A model generated the notes under the pieces. That model saw nothing but the letters and a program-made list of their open reading frames with translations. It was not told the DNA's origin and made no database searches. Positions 45,059 to 57,468 of a stretch of DNA of 64,000 nucleotides are shown here, one piece after another. Both the position numbers and the translations under genes were made by a program. Numbering within the stretch: position 1 is the stretch's first letter; every line of letters begins with the position of its first letter. The DNA comes from Anthonomus grandis grandis (lineage: Eukaryota; Arthropoda; Insecta; Coleoptera; Curculionidae), in contig NC_065550.1 of assembly GCF_022605725.1 (NCBI RefSeq), forward strand, positions 4,402,001 through 4,466,000, read 5' to 3'.

Positions 45059-46024
45059 ATAAAAAAATAAATAAATAAATAAATAAAAAGGCCTTTATTT
45101 TATACTCGGCGAAGGGCAGCATGCTGTTAACTTAAACGAGTACACATAATTATTAAGTAGTTACTAATAGAAAATGTTAAAATATACAGAAGACAAAAAA
45201 AAAATTAACTATAACTTACAAAGAAAAATACAAATTTTACAGCTTAACGACTACTTGACATCATAATACTATATACATGCATGACCGATTTAACAATACA
45301 AATACTTATTAAAAAAATTAAATAGAACAATAGAAATAAAATTAAAAAAAAACAATCCCAAAAAAAGTTGAAATAAAATCATCCAGTTGACTGTTTAATT
45401 CTAAGTTATTACTTTATATTATTGCTATTTTTCTCGATATTTATTGTTGGCTTTCAACCAATATCTTTTTTAGGTTGTTTTTAAAGGATTGGAAAGACTT
45501 ATCAGTACAGTGACTAATAATATATTTATTTATTACTTAGAACATTGAAAGGCTAGAATTAGTAAACAACAACTTTGTTTGAGTCCAACATGTGCACAGG
45601 GGCAAGAGGGGTGTGTTGTTTACAAACATATTTGCCGATTCTCTGTTGTCAAGTCGACGCGAATTTCCAACGGAGGAAATTTTTTGCTATATTTTAACAA
45701 CCATTATAACGTTAATTTAACTTACTTGTGTTGTATTTTATAGGAAAATTTAAATTAAAAAATATAAATACTACAATTAACCTATTTTAAGAATAAATAT
45801 AATATCCTTAAGCAAAAAAAAAAACAAAATTATTAACATTCTTATCCCTAAAAACGTTTCTAAAAAATTTGAAGCGACAACACCGGACTTAAGCGCCTGA
45901 GCCATACGCGTAGTGTCATCTGTCAAACGGCTTTTTGTTTATGTTCGGGATTCGTGTATTTTCTTTAGTTTTTTGGTGTCAAAAGGAAAAAGGCCACATT
46001 TTAGTGTTTTTTTGAAATTGCTAG

Positions 46025-46111
46025 GATGGCAAAAACTTGTGTCGTTTGTGCCGTATCATGATAAAAAGCCTGTTTGAATGAAAAAAGGTGATTCAAGCCG
46101 ATCTTTTCACA
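46025..46111 (+). pseudogene. possible THAP-domain first exon, broken
   Basis: It starts with ATG at 46025 (after GCTAGG) and reads MAKTCVVCAVS, two stops, KACLNEKR, a stop, FKPIFSQ, then GTAAGT. The C-x2-C start, followed by a Phe-x-x-(I/F) stretch ahead of a splice-donor-like site, fits a THAP zinc-finger first exon as in P elements and THAP proteins. With three stops the finger cannot be made. The match is short, so the call rests partly on the 8-bp duplication and the coiled-coil segment downstream. Confidence 0.45.
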
Positions 46112-47586
46112 AGTAAGTACCGATACTTTCATAACATCACATCATGGGGTAACCATCATCATAAACGTAGAATAGGGGATCTTATAGATATAAACCTAAT
46201 AAAAACTTGAATGTGAAAGTGTGTGTAAAATACCAAAATATTTATATTTTTAAATCTAAATATATTTTTGAACATATTCATCTATCAACAGGCTATAAAA
46301 AATATAAAACTAGAATTTTGTCCCTAGTTTTATTGCAGGATTTTATGTTTTTTTTGTTGTTTTGGCAGAAAGATGGCATAATACCCATATACCTATCTAT
46401 ATATAGTCATGTTTTTTAATATAGACATTAGGTAGATAGATGAAATTACTAATTTTTTATTGCCTTTAAAGAATTTTGAAATTTATTTCGATATTGATAT
46501 CTATGTATAGTTAATTTTGTCTTTCCCTAAAATTTGGTCGATAATTTTTTTTTGTTTTACCATATTGCAACTTATAATACTTACTGGATTTCATTAATCG
46601 AAATTAACACAATTAAAAAGAATATATTTGTTCAGATCACATCCTTAGAAGTGATTTATTATATAAGAAAGATAATATTATCAGTAGCCAGACTTTATTA
46701 AAAAAATCAGCTCTACCTTAAAGGTAATTTTTTTTTTTAATATATTTTTCTAGTTTAAAAAAATCGTCACAAAAAGTATTAGTGTTACTTATTTATACTA
46801 TATTATAAGCTTTATTTATACCTAATACTTATTAAATTAGGTATGTGTGTAAAACTATTTTTTTACTAGGATTTCTGATGCACTGGTTAAAAACACAGCA
46901 GCCGATAATTCAGTTAATTTACCAAGTGATTTACCCTTCAAAGCTGCAAGGGTAGTTTTCCTGAAGAGTGCAAAAACTTCTTTAGCTTCCAAAATGGTAT
47001 ATAGTACAAACAGTGAAGCTAATATAGACAAGTATGGATAATTAAAATAAATTAATATTCTTGATACACCAAATTTTGTATAATTACAGATCTGATCATT
47101 CATCATCAACAATAACTGCATCTGAGATTAATAGTTACTGTGGGTCTAGGTCAACAATTACTATTTCTCATCCAATCCGTTTTTGTTTAACTGCTACACA
47201 TTCCCTGACTCTGCCAAGGAAAAGGTAAAAATACACTCAAAATAGACATCATTATAGCACATTTAAAAATTATTGTTCAATTCTTTCTCTAAGTACAAAT
47301 AAGACTTTTATGCCATGTATCATCTTATTCTATATATCTTATTTAAAAGTGATATAGTATTTTATTGTGTTATATTTGTAATTAAATGCAATTAATCAGT
47401 TGTATGATATTTCAAAGATTCTTTATAATAACATACATTTTATTGATCAATTGGATTATCATAATAATTTTTTTTAACTTTTTCTTTTTAATATTGGTAA
47501 TACTATATTTTTATGTATATTACTCTAGGGTAAAATCAAAATGATATCCTGAGGACCTTTTAAAAGCTAAATTACTTGTCACCAAA

Positions 47587-47744
47587 TTATGGAAAAAAAA
47601 AATAAAGAACAAAAAATTAAAATTCGAAGATTGCAACAAACAAATTTGCGCCAAAGAATTAGATGTCTCAAGTTATTATTAAAATACTTAAGAAATAATA
47701 ACATGATTTTCGAAAAAGCCCAACATATTACATATTTTATTTGA
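47587..47744 (+). pseudogene. possible P/THAP coiled-coil segment
   Basis: A plus-strand frame reads MEKKNKEQKIKIRRLQQTNL and continues with RQRIRCLKLLLKYLRNNNMI before a stop at 47742-47744. The heptad-like Leu/Ile/Arg pattern is typical of the region after the THAP finger in P-like transposases. Two further open stretches at 46858-47030 and 47085-47216 lie between it and the first exon and may be worn exons; no confident match. Confidence 0.4.
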
Positions 47745-50700
47745 CTTGTAAAAGTACTTGTTTGTATATTACTACTAATAAACTATCTAATCTATTGTAC
47801 ATAGTCTTTATTCTTAGGTAAGCTTTGTTTTTTAGTATAAATTAATGATATAATTAGTATTAGGTATTATATATGTCACTGTTAAATGTCTCAAAACCAT
47901 TGTACAGGCTAAATACTCATAATAAAAATCTTATAACCTATAAAAAACTTGCAACTCCTTCACAATTTGAACATCCTTGTAGTTTTAACTCTTTCCGCTG
48001 AAGCAATACTGTCCCTTTGAAAAAGTCAGCACCATAGAAGTATATATTATGTGATTTAAAGTAAGTGATGTAAAACTGAGTTTTGTCCAATATAACAATA
48101 ATAAAATTTTGCAAAGTGTTAAAAATTTGTGTCTTAAAATATGATTTATTAAGTAATCTATAATATTATATTAATAAAATATTTTATTTCCATAAAAATG
48201 CTTTGACAAAAATGCTGCCTTTTATTAGGACCTTCCTTTAACGAAATCCGTTAAAAAAACACATAAATGGCTCATAAATGGTAATATTACTTATACTTAA
48301 ACTCTATAATAATTAATAAAAATTTATCAGGTAAATATTTGTTGACGACGTCACTGGTAGAGAGTGCTTGTATCGGTGGCATCAACAATGCGATCGAGCG
48401 GCGTTGCGATAAAATTACCGTTTTCTCGTTTCTTCGTACTTTATTTTCATATTTCACGTATATTGACTTCGATATAGAGTATCTTATCAAATTTATTTTT
48501 AAAAAATGCTTGATATTTTATTATAGGGGAGCAGTAGTATTGTTTTAAGCTTTCGGAAAAAAACTGAAAACTTTTATGATATTATAAAGTGATTTTTGCC
48601 ATTTCTCTATAAGCATTTGGCATCATTGTATCAGAGATGTTGCAAGCAAACAAACCTGCCCATAGTTCCACGGCATGCTACTTCTAGCCTTTCAATGTTC
48701 TAAGATTTATTAGCTTTGAAGCACAGAAAGAAAATGATCTTTGAAAAAATCGCAGTGCTATGTCGGGGGATATCAAATTTTAAAACCGTGCGTGTTGTTC
48801 GATTATGTCTGGTAGTTCCTGTTTTAAGTTTATTTCGTAAGTAGGAGGGACTATTGTTTTTTAAAAGTTTGAATAGGAAACTGCAGTAATGAAGTTTTTC
48901 TCTATTTTGCACATTAAGCCACTTCAATTTTTTTAGCTTGCAAGTTACATGATCCCTTCCTCTCAACCCATAAACAAAGCGAATGCAAGAGTTCTGTATT
49001 TTTTGCAGTTTGTACCTACTAGAAGCATCAAGACATGGTCCATAAACAAAATTAGAGTAATTACAATGTGATAAAATTAGAGCTTCACAAAGCTGCCTTT
49101 TTAGTGTAATACTTAATAGATCCTTACTTTTATACAAATTTCTCAGGGACATATATGCTCTTTGAACTACTTTAGATACTTGTGTTTTAAACCTCAAATT
49201 TGTATCAAAAGTTACACCTAAGTTTTTGTGTTCTTTTAAATTCAGAATTTTTTCACTATCTATCACAAGATCACAGTTCATACGAGACTATGATGCCAAG
49301 GGGCCAATGTAAATTACAGCCGATTTTTTTGGGTTTAATTTTAAACCATTTTTTTTTGAATAATGGTGAATTGTATCCAAGCACTGACCCAATGATTGCA
49401 TAGATTCATCAACGTTATTCTTAGTAAACTGTTTATAAATTTGTGTATCATCACAGTATTGAGCCATACGACAGTCGCGAATTTTATTTTTTAGGTCATT
49501 TATATAAAGTATAAACAGCAAAGGGCCCAGAATGGATCCCTGGGGAACACCTCTTTTTAAATCGGCTGGCTCAGAGAACGAGTCTTCCACTCTTGTTATC
49601 TGGGATCTATTTGTAAGATAATTACTGCAAAAACGCACAGCTTTCGGTAAGAATCCGTAATAGGAGAGCTTCGCTAAAAGTAAGTTATGATGTAGAGTAT
49701 CGAATGCCTTGCTGAAATCTAACAGAACCAAAGCTGTCGTCTCACCCTTATCCTAAGCATCAATAATATCATCCAAGACTCCAAGAAGGGCTGAAGCAGT
49801 ATTAAAGCCACGGCGAAACCCCGATTGCGTTTCCGAGAGCAAATTATTTTTCACGATATATTCAATCATCTGGTTGTATATGAGTTTCTCAAAAATCTTG
49901 GACAATACAGAAAGTAGGCTTATTGGTCGTAAGTCAGAAAAGCCATCCGGGTTAGAGACCTTAGGTAGCGGCAACACTATTGCCTTTTTCCACAAAGAGG
50001 GAAATTTACCTATCTCGATGCAAGTATTAAAAATATGAGTTAGCACCGGAATGACACGAGGACAGCACATCTTAACCATTTCTAATGATATTTTATCAAT
50101 GCCACTGGCATTTGATTTTATTTGCGAAATAGCTTCATATACTCCTCCAGTATCCACCAGCTCCAGATCGAACCTTTGATCCGTGGCTCTTCTACCCAGG
50201 TATTCCCGAATGGTCTCCGCTGAAACTGGCGTGGATACCTGACGTACCGACTCAACAAAAAACTGGTTAATTGCTTCCGGATCTTTTAGGCTATCTGGTA
50301 GATTTGATGTAGAAGTGCCTTTTGTCTTACTATAGATATTAAGATTGGCCAAACCGTTCCAGAGGGCTTTTTTATTCTTGTCTCTATGCAGAAAATTTAT
50401 ATATCCCTTTTTTTCGTTTCTGACTGCGGTTGTAAACATGTTACGCACATTTTTATAGGATAATTTCTAAACGTAACAAACTTTGGGAAAATCTTTGGAG
50501 CATTAATTGCAAGAGTGCAATAAATAAGTTGATGGTCAGAGTGCTCATGCATATCTCTATGTTCAACATTACCTATTAGTAGATTTTTATTTGACAGAAT
50601 TATGACATCAATTAAGCTAGCTTTTTCCCTTGAAAACCTAGTGGGATTCATTACTACTTGCTTAAAATTATGCATATACATATACTTGTCTTGGTATAAC

Positions 50701-50745
50701 TCCTTTGAAGTAATGGCTTTGAGAAGATGGCAATATACTGTCAAC

Positions 50746-50929
50746 CAAATTAATTACACTCAGTATAAAACAAATAATTTCCACTGTTATAATTTCTAAA
50801 CAATTAATAATTACTAATCAATTTTACAACCGAATTTACGAAGCACAAAATGCAACCTTAGCAATTGTGCGTATTTCATCTTTATTTTACTATGGGTCAT
50901 TGACATAATTTTTAGGTTTAAATACAAGC
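50746..50929. other. spacer between two LINE fragments
   Basis: No gene seen. Confidence 0.5.
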
Positions 50930-51374
50930 TCGAAATCTAGGGAAATCATAACAAGTCCAGGAGGATCCAGTGACACAGGTGCCAACTCCATGGACATGCC
51001 CAGGCTAGGTGCACGGCGGCACACAAATGCGTGAAGGTGGCCAGCTTCACGCTACCGCCAAGTGCACCAAACCACGAGATCAGTCAGACACATGTGCCAA
51101 CTGTGGAGGTCCGCACACTGCGAACTACCTGGGATGCCCCAGGAACCCGAATCAGATCCTCAAGGCAAAAGCTGCCAGACGGGATCGTCCATTCACCTGG
51201 GGCACCCAGGATAACAGCCGCCTCGCCGCGCCCACCACATCTCCGCAATCAGCCGCAGCTGCCGTCCCCTCTCCGCCTGGTACAAACCCGAACGTCGTGC
51301 TGCAAACATTATTTGCTTCCATGCAGCAGCAGTTCCAAATGCTGCTGCAAAGTATTCACCCAGTAAGAGTCTAG
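50930..51374 (+). pseudogene. LINE ORF1 (gag-like) C-terminus with zinc knuckles
   Basis: The first frame reads HRCQLHGHAQARCTAAHKCV after a TGA where the first Cys of the knuckle is expected. This is a CCHC knuckle (C-x2-C-x4-H-x4-C). A shift at about 51030 leads to GQLHATAKCTKPRDQSDTCA and NCGGPHTANYLGCPRN, a second knuckle-like unit. It then turns into a Pro/Ala/Ser/Gln-rich tail ending QQQFQMLLQSIHPVRV and a stop at 51372-51374. This is the usual end of ORF1 proteins of Jockey- and I-like LINEs, which package element RNA. G+C content is clearly above the surroundings. No ORF2 follows in the next 800 bp. Confidence 0.8.
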
Positions 51375-52205
51375 CAACCCACACACTCCGCGCAAAGGCC
51401 ATCATTCTTTGTATATAGTCATTTCCTTACTTATTTAAGTAATAATCTATTTAATTAAGTAGGTATAAGACTTAGAATTAACCTGTATATGTAAATATTT
51501 TAAATAATTGTCAGTTCTAAAGTAAGTAATAGGGAAATCATCAGTTATTCGATAACCACTTCGTGCTGATCCTCTACCCTCAGGTAGAAACGATTGCTTA
51601 TTATATAGTTCACGCATTCAAATGCACGTTGGAATGTTATGTTATAATTTATTTTATTTGACTCTATACAGGGTGTCCCACAACGAATGCCGGCTATCTA
51701 TATCTCGTAGAGTTCAGAAACTTTTAAAATTTGACAGTATACCAACGTTGAGGTGCAATTCAGCTAAAATAATTTTGAGATGGCGCAAAAACCAGTTCTC
51801 GTAATGATACAACCATCCTCTTTAAATTATTTTCTAAATAGTGGGATATCAAAAAATTAAGAAGGCGGAGGCATGACACTATACAAAATCACCCTGAACA
51901 TATTTTCATTCTAAAATATTTGAAAAACATTGCTTCGTCCTCCAGCAAATCATAAAAGAAATGATGATATTCTCCGAAATCTCTTCTTTTCAAAAAAATA
52001 TGCACCCAAAATATCGTACGCTTTTCTACCGCTTCTACTTCAGCACAGGCTACTGCAATCATAACATCCTCTTCAGAATCTCAGGAACTGCTAATTTTTT
52101 TTTAAAACGCTTAAACGGGAGCTTAATCACAATACTTCTATATGCTCGAATAGTCGAACCACTTTTAAACGTCGTCGTGTCTTCATTCTGCCGATTGTAT
52201 GAGCG
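51375..52205. other. spacer with a solo mariner-type end
   Basis: TATACAGGGTGTCCCACAAC at 51666-51685 is a mariner/MITE-type end. A possible diverged partner (ATCACCCTGAAC) lies at about 51887-51898, but the inner sequences do not pair well. No gene seen. Confidence 0.45.
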
Positions 52206-54778
52206 CTAGCTACCACAGAACACAAATATATAGAGAAGTGGTGGTTGCATACAAACTGAAAGAAATTCTTCTGACAAATCAGCTAGCGGCCTCTCGCTTG
52301 GCAGCGGAAACTGTTGTAACTAACTTGACAGTTTGACGTGTCTAATTGGACCAATCGAAATGGTAGAAAGGTGTGGCCAAATTAAGGCGGGAAATCACAT
52401 TCTATTTAATCTGACAATCCTATCATTTAATCGTAATATCTAAAGCAAACGCCTAATCAAAAAGGTTACTCATAGAGAAAAGAGCCTTTTTGTTTAGGTG
52501 TTAGCATCAGATATTGATCTGAACAAAAATAAAACTTTTCAGCTTTATTTTACATATCTAAATAGGTTAATTTACTGCAATAATCTACGAAAGTGTACTA
52601 ACAATAGTGGACGACATTTTACCAATTGGACAAATGGAAATAAAACAATGTTTTTTTTGCTTTAATACATTTATTATTTAATTTTCCTGGAAAAAAAATA
52701 CTTAAAATGATATACATAATATTCAATAATTCATTATAACAGACATTATATAAATTAGAATTAATCTAAAAATGTTTAAAATTATTTTGTTAGCACTGAA
52801 CTACCCTAATTTTATGCAGATTAGAAAAGATCAACATTTTTGTGGTATTTTCTCATAATACATCTAAATCACATCACCTGATGAATTATTCTTATTTTAT
52901 ATGTATCTTATTTTATTTTAAAATAATTTAAATTATAATCTAAATATTAATTTTTAAAATTAATTAAAAATTCTATAACAGAGTATTATTGAAAGAAACA
53001 ATATATCCATCGACAAAACAAAATAAACTCTTTCAAAATGAAAACAACTTTTTAGTATAAACATATATATCACTTACATAGAATATATTTGTTGGTCTTA
53101 TAATACTAACAACATATCTTGGAACTATAATATTACTAAAAACTTAATTCAAGGATAGATGTTTACATAAAATAAAAAGAAACTCTTAAAAAAACAAGTT
53201 GTCAGAAAAACATTAATTCTGATCCATTCCGGGTGCTCAGGTCTCTTAGCCGCTATACCTATGTCTTGTCTCAGTGAACACAGGAAATGGTATGATACAA
53301 GCAGGAAATAAAATAAAAAAATTGACAGTGCAAACCTTATAAATCAATTTACTAAATGATTCATGTAAAAAAAGACAAAATAAATGTTTAAATAAATATG
53401 TATTGTAGTGTAAAGCCAGGGGTATCAGCATTATTAAAATTTGTGGAGAACTGATCAGAAAATTCTATAGCTCAAAGACTTAATAATATTTACATTGCAT
53501 ATCCCTCTCCATGTTTTTCTTGTAATATGAACTGAAGGAAATTAAAAAAATCTTTTATTACTGTTTCTCAGAAACATTTAAAATATACATACTATTACAT
53601 CAAGGTCAGGAAAATTTCAATCAATTTTTAATTGTTGAATAGAAAATGAGAGGCCACACATTTTGTAATATGTATTTATAATAATCAAGTTAAAAATTAA
53701 ATACTTGAAAAGTGAAATGTCTTCATTGAAATCAACTAGGGTGAACTGCCCAGTTAGCCGGCCACCCCTAGTTCTCGGCCACTTTTTCACAAAATAGTTA
53801 ATAAATAGAGCATTCTACAATTTATTTATATGAACATATCGCCCCTGACTAATGTAGTTCTTCGCGCACCATATTCACGCACCAACATCCTTATAGGCCA
53901 AAGCAGGCTTAAGAAAAATTCAGTCAAAACATGTACCTCCAGGAGTGCGTTGCATTTGCCGTTTTCTTACGTTTAGTGTAGTGTGCAGCTCGAAAGTAAA
54001 TAGAATATAATTTCTGAAAACATCGAGTTTTGAGGTAAGTTTTGTGACTTTTTAGTTACTAAGGGGTTAATCTTTAATAATTAGATTAAAATATACAAGA
54101 AAACTTAATATTTAAAAAGAAAAATACGTGGCCGGAAAACCGGTCAAAAAAACCTTTTCTGCCATTTCTCGGCCAGGGTGGCCGAGAAGCGGTCTAATAT
54201 AAATATTTTTCTTTATCTTTTTTTAACTTACTGATAGTTAGGGACTAGAGTGGGTTTCTCTTTTTAATAATATTCAGTTGGTTAGTAGATCAAGCCAGAT
54301 CTCGGCCGGGTTTTTACGAAAATCAAGGGAGATATAAATATTTTGAAAGGGGGCCGAGAACTGGTGAATCCGCCTATTTTTCGGCCATTTTTATATTTTG
54401 CCATTAAAATGCATGCAAAAAATTAGTTTCTTGCAATGAACATATTGTTTTTTTACTTTATTAATTTTAAAAAAATTAAGATCTTAAATATTAAAAAAAA
54501 AAAACAGATGTACCTACTTGTAGGTCTGGCAAACGGATCTGAAACACCGGACGCAATGTTTGTTTTTATTTTTTTTAATTTTATCTTCAAATTATTATTT
54601 TAAAATTTAATTTAAATACATTTATAATATAATTATATACGCATTTAAATTAAATTTCACAAACAATATTAAAAAAAAAAAAAAAATTAAAAAATAAAAA
54701 CAAACATTTCTTTTGGTGTTTCAGATCCGTTTGCTAGCCTATACCTATTTACATTCTGTGTTTTTTATTTTTATTTAG

Positions 54779-57468
54779 ATGGCTACCAAGAAAGGCGTAA
54801 AGTTAAACGTTTCAAAACCCCGTAAGATGTTCACCTACAATGAAGAAAATCTCAATGTAGCCCTTAAACATGTGAGGGAAGGAACCTTGAGCGTTAGAGC
54901 AGCTTCAAAAGAATTTGGCGTTCCCAGGAGCACTATCCAAGATAGAGTGGCTGGAAGAAAACCAGATGAATTGAAAAAAACTGAGCCAGAACCAATTATG
55001 ACAATTGAAGGTGAGAAACGCATAAAAGAGTGGGCTATAGCGCTTGCTAAGTCCGGATTTCCAATAAAAAAACATGAGTTGATGGAGACCGTTACTAAAG
55101 TTGCCATTAGTAATGGAAAAATCGATTCTTTTAAAAATAATAGGGTTGGAGAGAAATGGTACTTGCGATTTCTCTCGAGACATCCAGAACTAAAATTGCG
55201 TGAGTCTGAAAGCATTAATAAAGCACGGGCAGTAGTCACCGAAGAGTATATTAGGTCATGGTTTAGGGAATTGAGTAATTTTTTGGAAGAGAATAATCTT
55301 CAAGAGGTTATGGAGGATCCTACCCGTATTTTCAACGGAGATGAATCAGGATTTTCATTAGATCCTAAAACAGGAAAAGTTCTTGCTCCTCGGGGTCTTA
55401 AGAACGTATATTCAGTTAAAAAAGGCAATGAAAAGGAAACACTGACAGTTCTTATTACATTTAATGCACATGGAGATATTTGCCCCCCACTAGTTGTATT
55501 TCCGTATGTAAGGCCCCCGAAATCAGTTATTATGAATATGCCTGATAATTGGGTTCTTGGTAAATCCGACAGTGGGTGGATGAAGAGCGACGTATTCTAT
55601 GAATATGTTTGCAATGATTTCAATAAATGGCTTGAGAATGGCAATATTAAAAAGCCATCATATTATTTATAGACGGACATCGCTCACATTTAAATATATT
55701 TTTAAGCGAATTCTGTGAAAAAAATGGAATTATTCTTTACTCACTACCACCCAACACCACCCATGTACTCCAGCCCGCAGATGTAAGCGTGTTTAGGCCA
55801 TTGAAACACCAATGGAAAAAAACCGTCAGGGAATGGCAAAGTACACAGGATGATGTAACCAGTTTAATTACAAAAGTGAATTTTTGTAAAATATTTCAGC
55901 AAAGTTTAGATAAGGTAGATATGATGCCTTGCATTAAAAATGGATTTCGTAAATGAGAACTCTTTCCATTAAATCCGGACAATGTGGATTACACAAAGTG
56001 TGTCCAAAATGTTTTAGAAAAAAACAAACGCCCAGTCCAAAAAGAATATGACATTAAACAAGAAGAAATTGATAATGCCAAAAAAGTGATAAATCTTATC
56101 GAAACAAACTTAGCTGCCAAAGGTGTTGACGCAAAAATCATTTACCAAACCATAGATGAAATAAAGGTAAAGACTGAGCATGAAACGATAAATATTATAA
56201 GTGACATAACTGTTAATGACATGGAAATAACAATACATAAAGATAATTCATTGTCAGAGTCACTACCTATTGGTAGTATTGTCCCAATGGATTCTTTGAG
56301 TATAATTCCCTTTGAGGATTTAAATTTAACATTGACAGATTTGCCGTTGGATATATCTGTCACTGACATATTTGGAGCCAAAGAACCAGAGCATAGACAC
56401 AACTATAATGATTCTATAAATATTTATCAAGACAATTACAAACAGAAAGGACCAAATGACAATGATAACAAAGATGAAGCAATTGAAAAAAAACCCGAAC
56501 ATGATAATAAAAAAGATACACAAGGAAATTATACATCTGCTATCACCAAAGAAACTCATGAATTTACCAGTCCAATTGAAGAATTCGGTAAAAAAATAAA
56601 AAATGATGACAAAAAATGTGAAGAAGATGATCAGAATCCACCAGAAAATGAAACCCTTGCTACCATTGAAGAAAGTCACGACTCTACTAATCCAATTGAA
56701 GAGACTAAAAGTTTAGATGACAATAAAAGTGAACCAGAAAACCAAAGAAATCTTGCAGACAATGATGCCTTAACTATCATTAAAGAAGGCCATACCATCA
56801 ATCAAACTGAAGAGTTCAAGCAACCATTATTATTTAAAGAATCTAAAAATAATATTCCTGAAGAACTTGGATATGACATAAATAGTAGTAAAGAAAATAT
56901 TAACAACCAAACAGCATGTGAAGTTAAAGGAGAAGATGCAATAACAAGAGAAGAAAGACCATTAAAAAGTATCGAAAATGAACTAGATAAAATCCAGATT
57001 GGCGAAAAAACCCCCCAAAAATCTATGAACGACGTTGAAGTTTTAAGTCCATTTTCTCAACATCTGAAGCTTCCCGAACCTATTAAAAAAAATAACGAAA
57101 GTAAAAAACGAGATAAACTGCCAAGTGCAATTTCCTCCAAAGCTTGGAGGGAACATATTCAAAAACAAGAAAAAGAAAAACAGAATAAACTGGATGTCCA
57201 GAAGAAGAAAAAAGAAGAAAGACAGGAGAAAAAGACACTGATAGCTAAAAATATGAGTGTCTCGAAAAATAACAAAAAAAGTAAAAAAATTAAACTTATG
57301 TGTTCTCTTTGCGAGGACGAACTTATAAGTGATACAGAAGATGACAATTTGAAAAATGTAGGCTGTGATATCTGTCCTAAGTGGTACCATTTAGCGTGCA
57401 CTGAATTGTCCCATTTATCATATTCAGAAGCTGCAAGCAAAGATTTTATATGTATTTCTTGCCAGTAA
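54779..57468 (+). pseudogene. pogo-type transposase with C-terminal PHD finger, two lesions
   Basis: The ATG at 54779 starts MATKKGVKLN. The N-terminal helix-turn-helix is at residues 16-60 (VRAASKEFGVPRSTIQDRVA), followed by a CENP-B-like second DNA-binding region (EKWYLRFLSRHPELKLRESE, about 124-143). The DDE core has IFNGDESGFSLDPKTGKVLA (first Asp, about 190), FIDGHRSHLN (second, just after a 1-bp loss near 55660) and HVLQPADVSVFRPLK (third, about 55775). A TGA at 55954-55956 stands where RK-x-ELFPLNP is expected. A roughly 400-residue acidic, repetitive tail follows, then a Lys-rich stretch and a finger CSLCEDE...CDICPKWYHLACTE...CISCQ, which fits the C4HC3 PHD pattern. PHD fingers read histone tails; here a chromatin-targeting role is inference. 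All three catalytic residues are present. Confidence 0.9.

Larger units (their letters stand above)
45536..48704 (+). mobile_element. 3,169-bp THAP/P-element-like transposon, non-autonomous
   Basis: Inverted ends CTTAGAACATTGAAAGGCTA extend for about 23 bp and are flanked by the 8-bp duplication ATTTATTA (45528-45535 and 48705-48712). It lies in a LINE frame, which fixes both borders. An 8-bp duplication suits P elements and hAT. Two coding traces favour P/THAP: MAKTCVVCAVS at 46025 and a coiled-coil-like KIRRLQQTNLRQRIRCLKLL at 47610. No full transposase is present. Confidence 0.72.
45441..50744 (-). pseudogene. LINE ORF2: endonuclease end and reverse transcriptase
   Basis: The first part (50744 downward) has MNPTRFSREKASLIDVIILS and HEHSDHQLIYC, the last endonuclease motifs. 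A frameshift with an apparent internal loss near 50450 follows. From 50448 the frame has ASGIDKISLEM, DLRPISLLSVLSKIFEKLIY, TQSGFRRGFNTASAL, a TAG at 49753-49755, VLLDFSKAFDTLHH, RGVPQGSILGPLLFILYIND and QYCDDTQIY, where the usual FADD reads YCDD. A second in-frame TAG lies at 49288-49290, then FKEHKNLGVTFD-type sequence and SCIRFVYGLRGRDHV. After the THAP/P-like insert it resumes INKYIISHCTDKSFQSFKNN and ends ILVESQQ. It is a relative of the LINE at 16868-19440. Confidence 0.88.
45059..50745 (-). mobile_element. LINE (Jockey/CR1-like), split by the THAP/P-like element
   Basis: Coding sequence runs from the end of the endonuclease (about 50744) to 48713, is interrupted by 45536-48704 plus its duplicated target, and resumes at 45535 to reach its stop at 45441-45443. 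The 3' UTR ends in a TTTA tandem tail (minus sense) at 45059-45090. With the insert and one target copy removed, the reading frame crosses the junction without a shift. Confidence 0.88.

Noticed and set aside
46855..47121. 88-codon minus-strand frame in the THAP/P-like element
   Set aside because: The plus strand of the same region is a better candidate for worn exons; the minus frame has no recognised match.
51666..51900. Possible short mariner-type MITE from TACAGGGTGTCCC to ATCACCCTGA
   Set aside because: Only the outer six or seven bases pair, and no TA lies beside the right end; listed only as a solo end.
57043..57440. Long minus-strand open frames opposite the pogo-PHD tail
   Set aside because: They are antisense shadows of a Lys/Glu-rich coding tail, giving Phe/Leu-rich nonsense.
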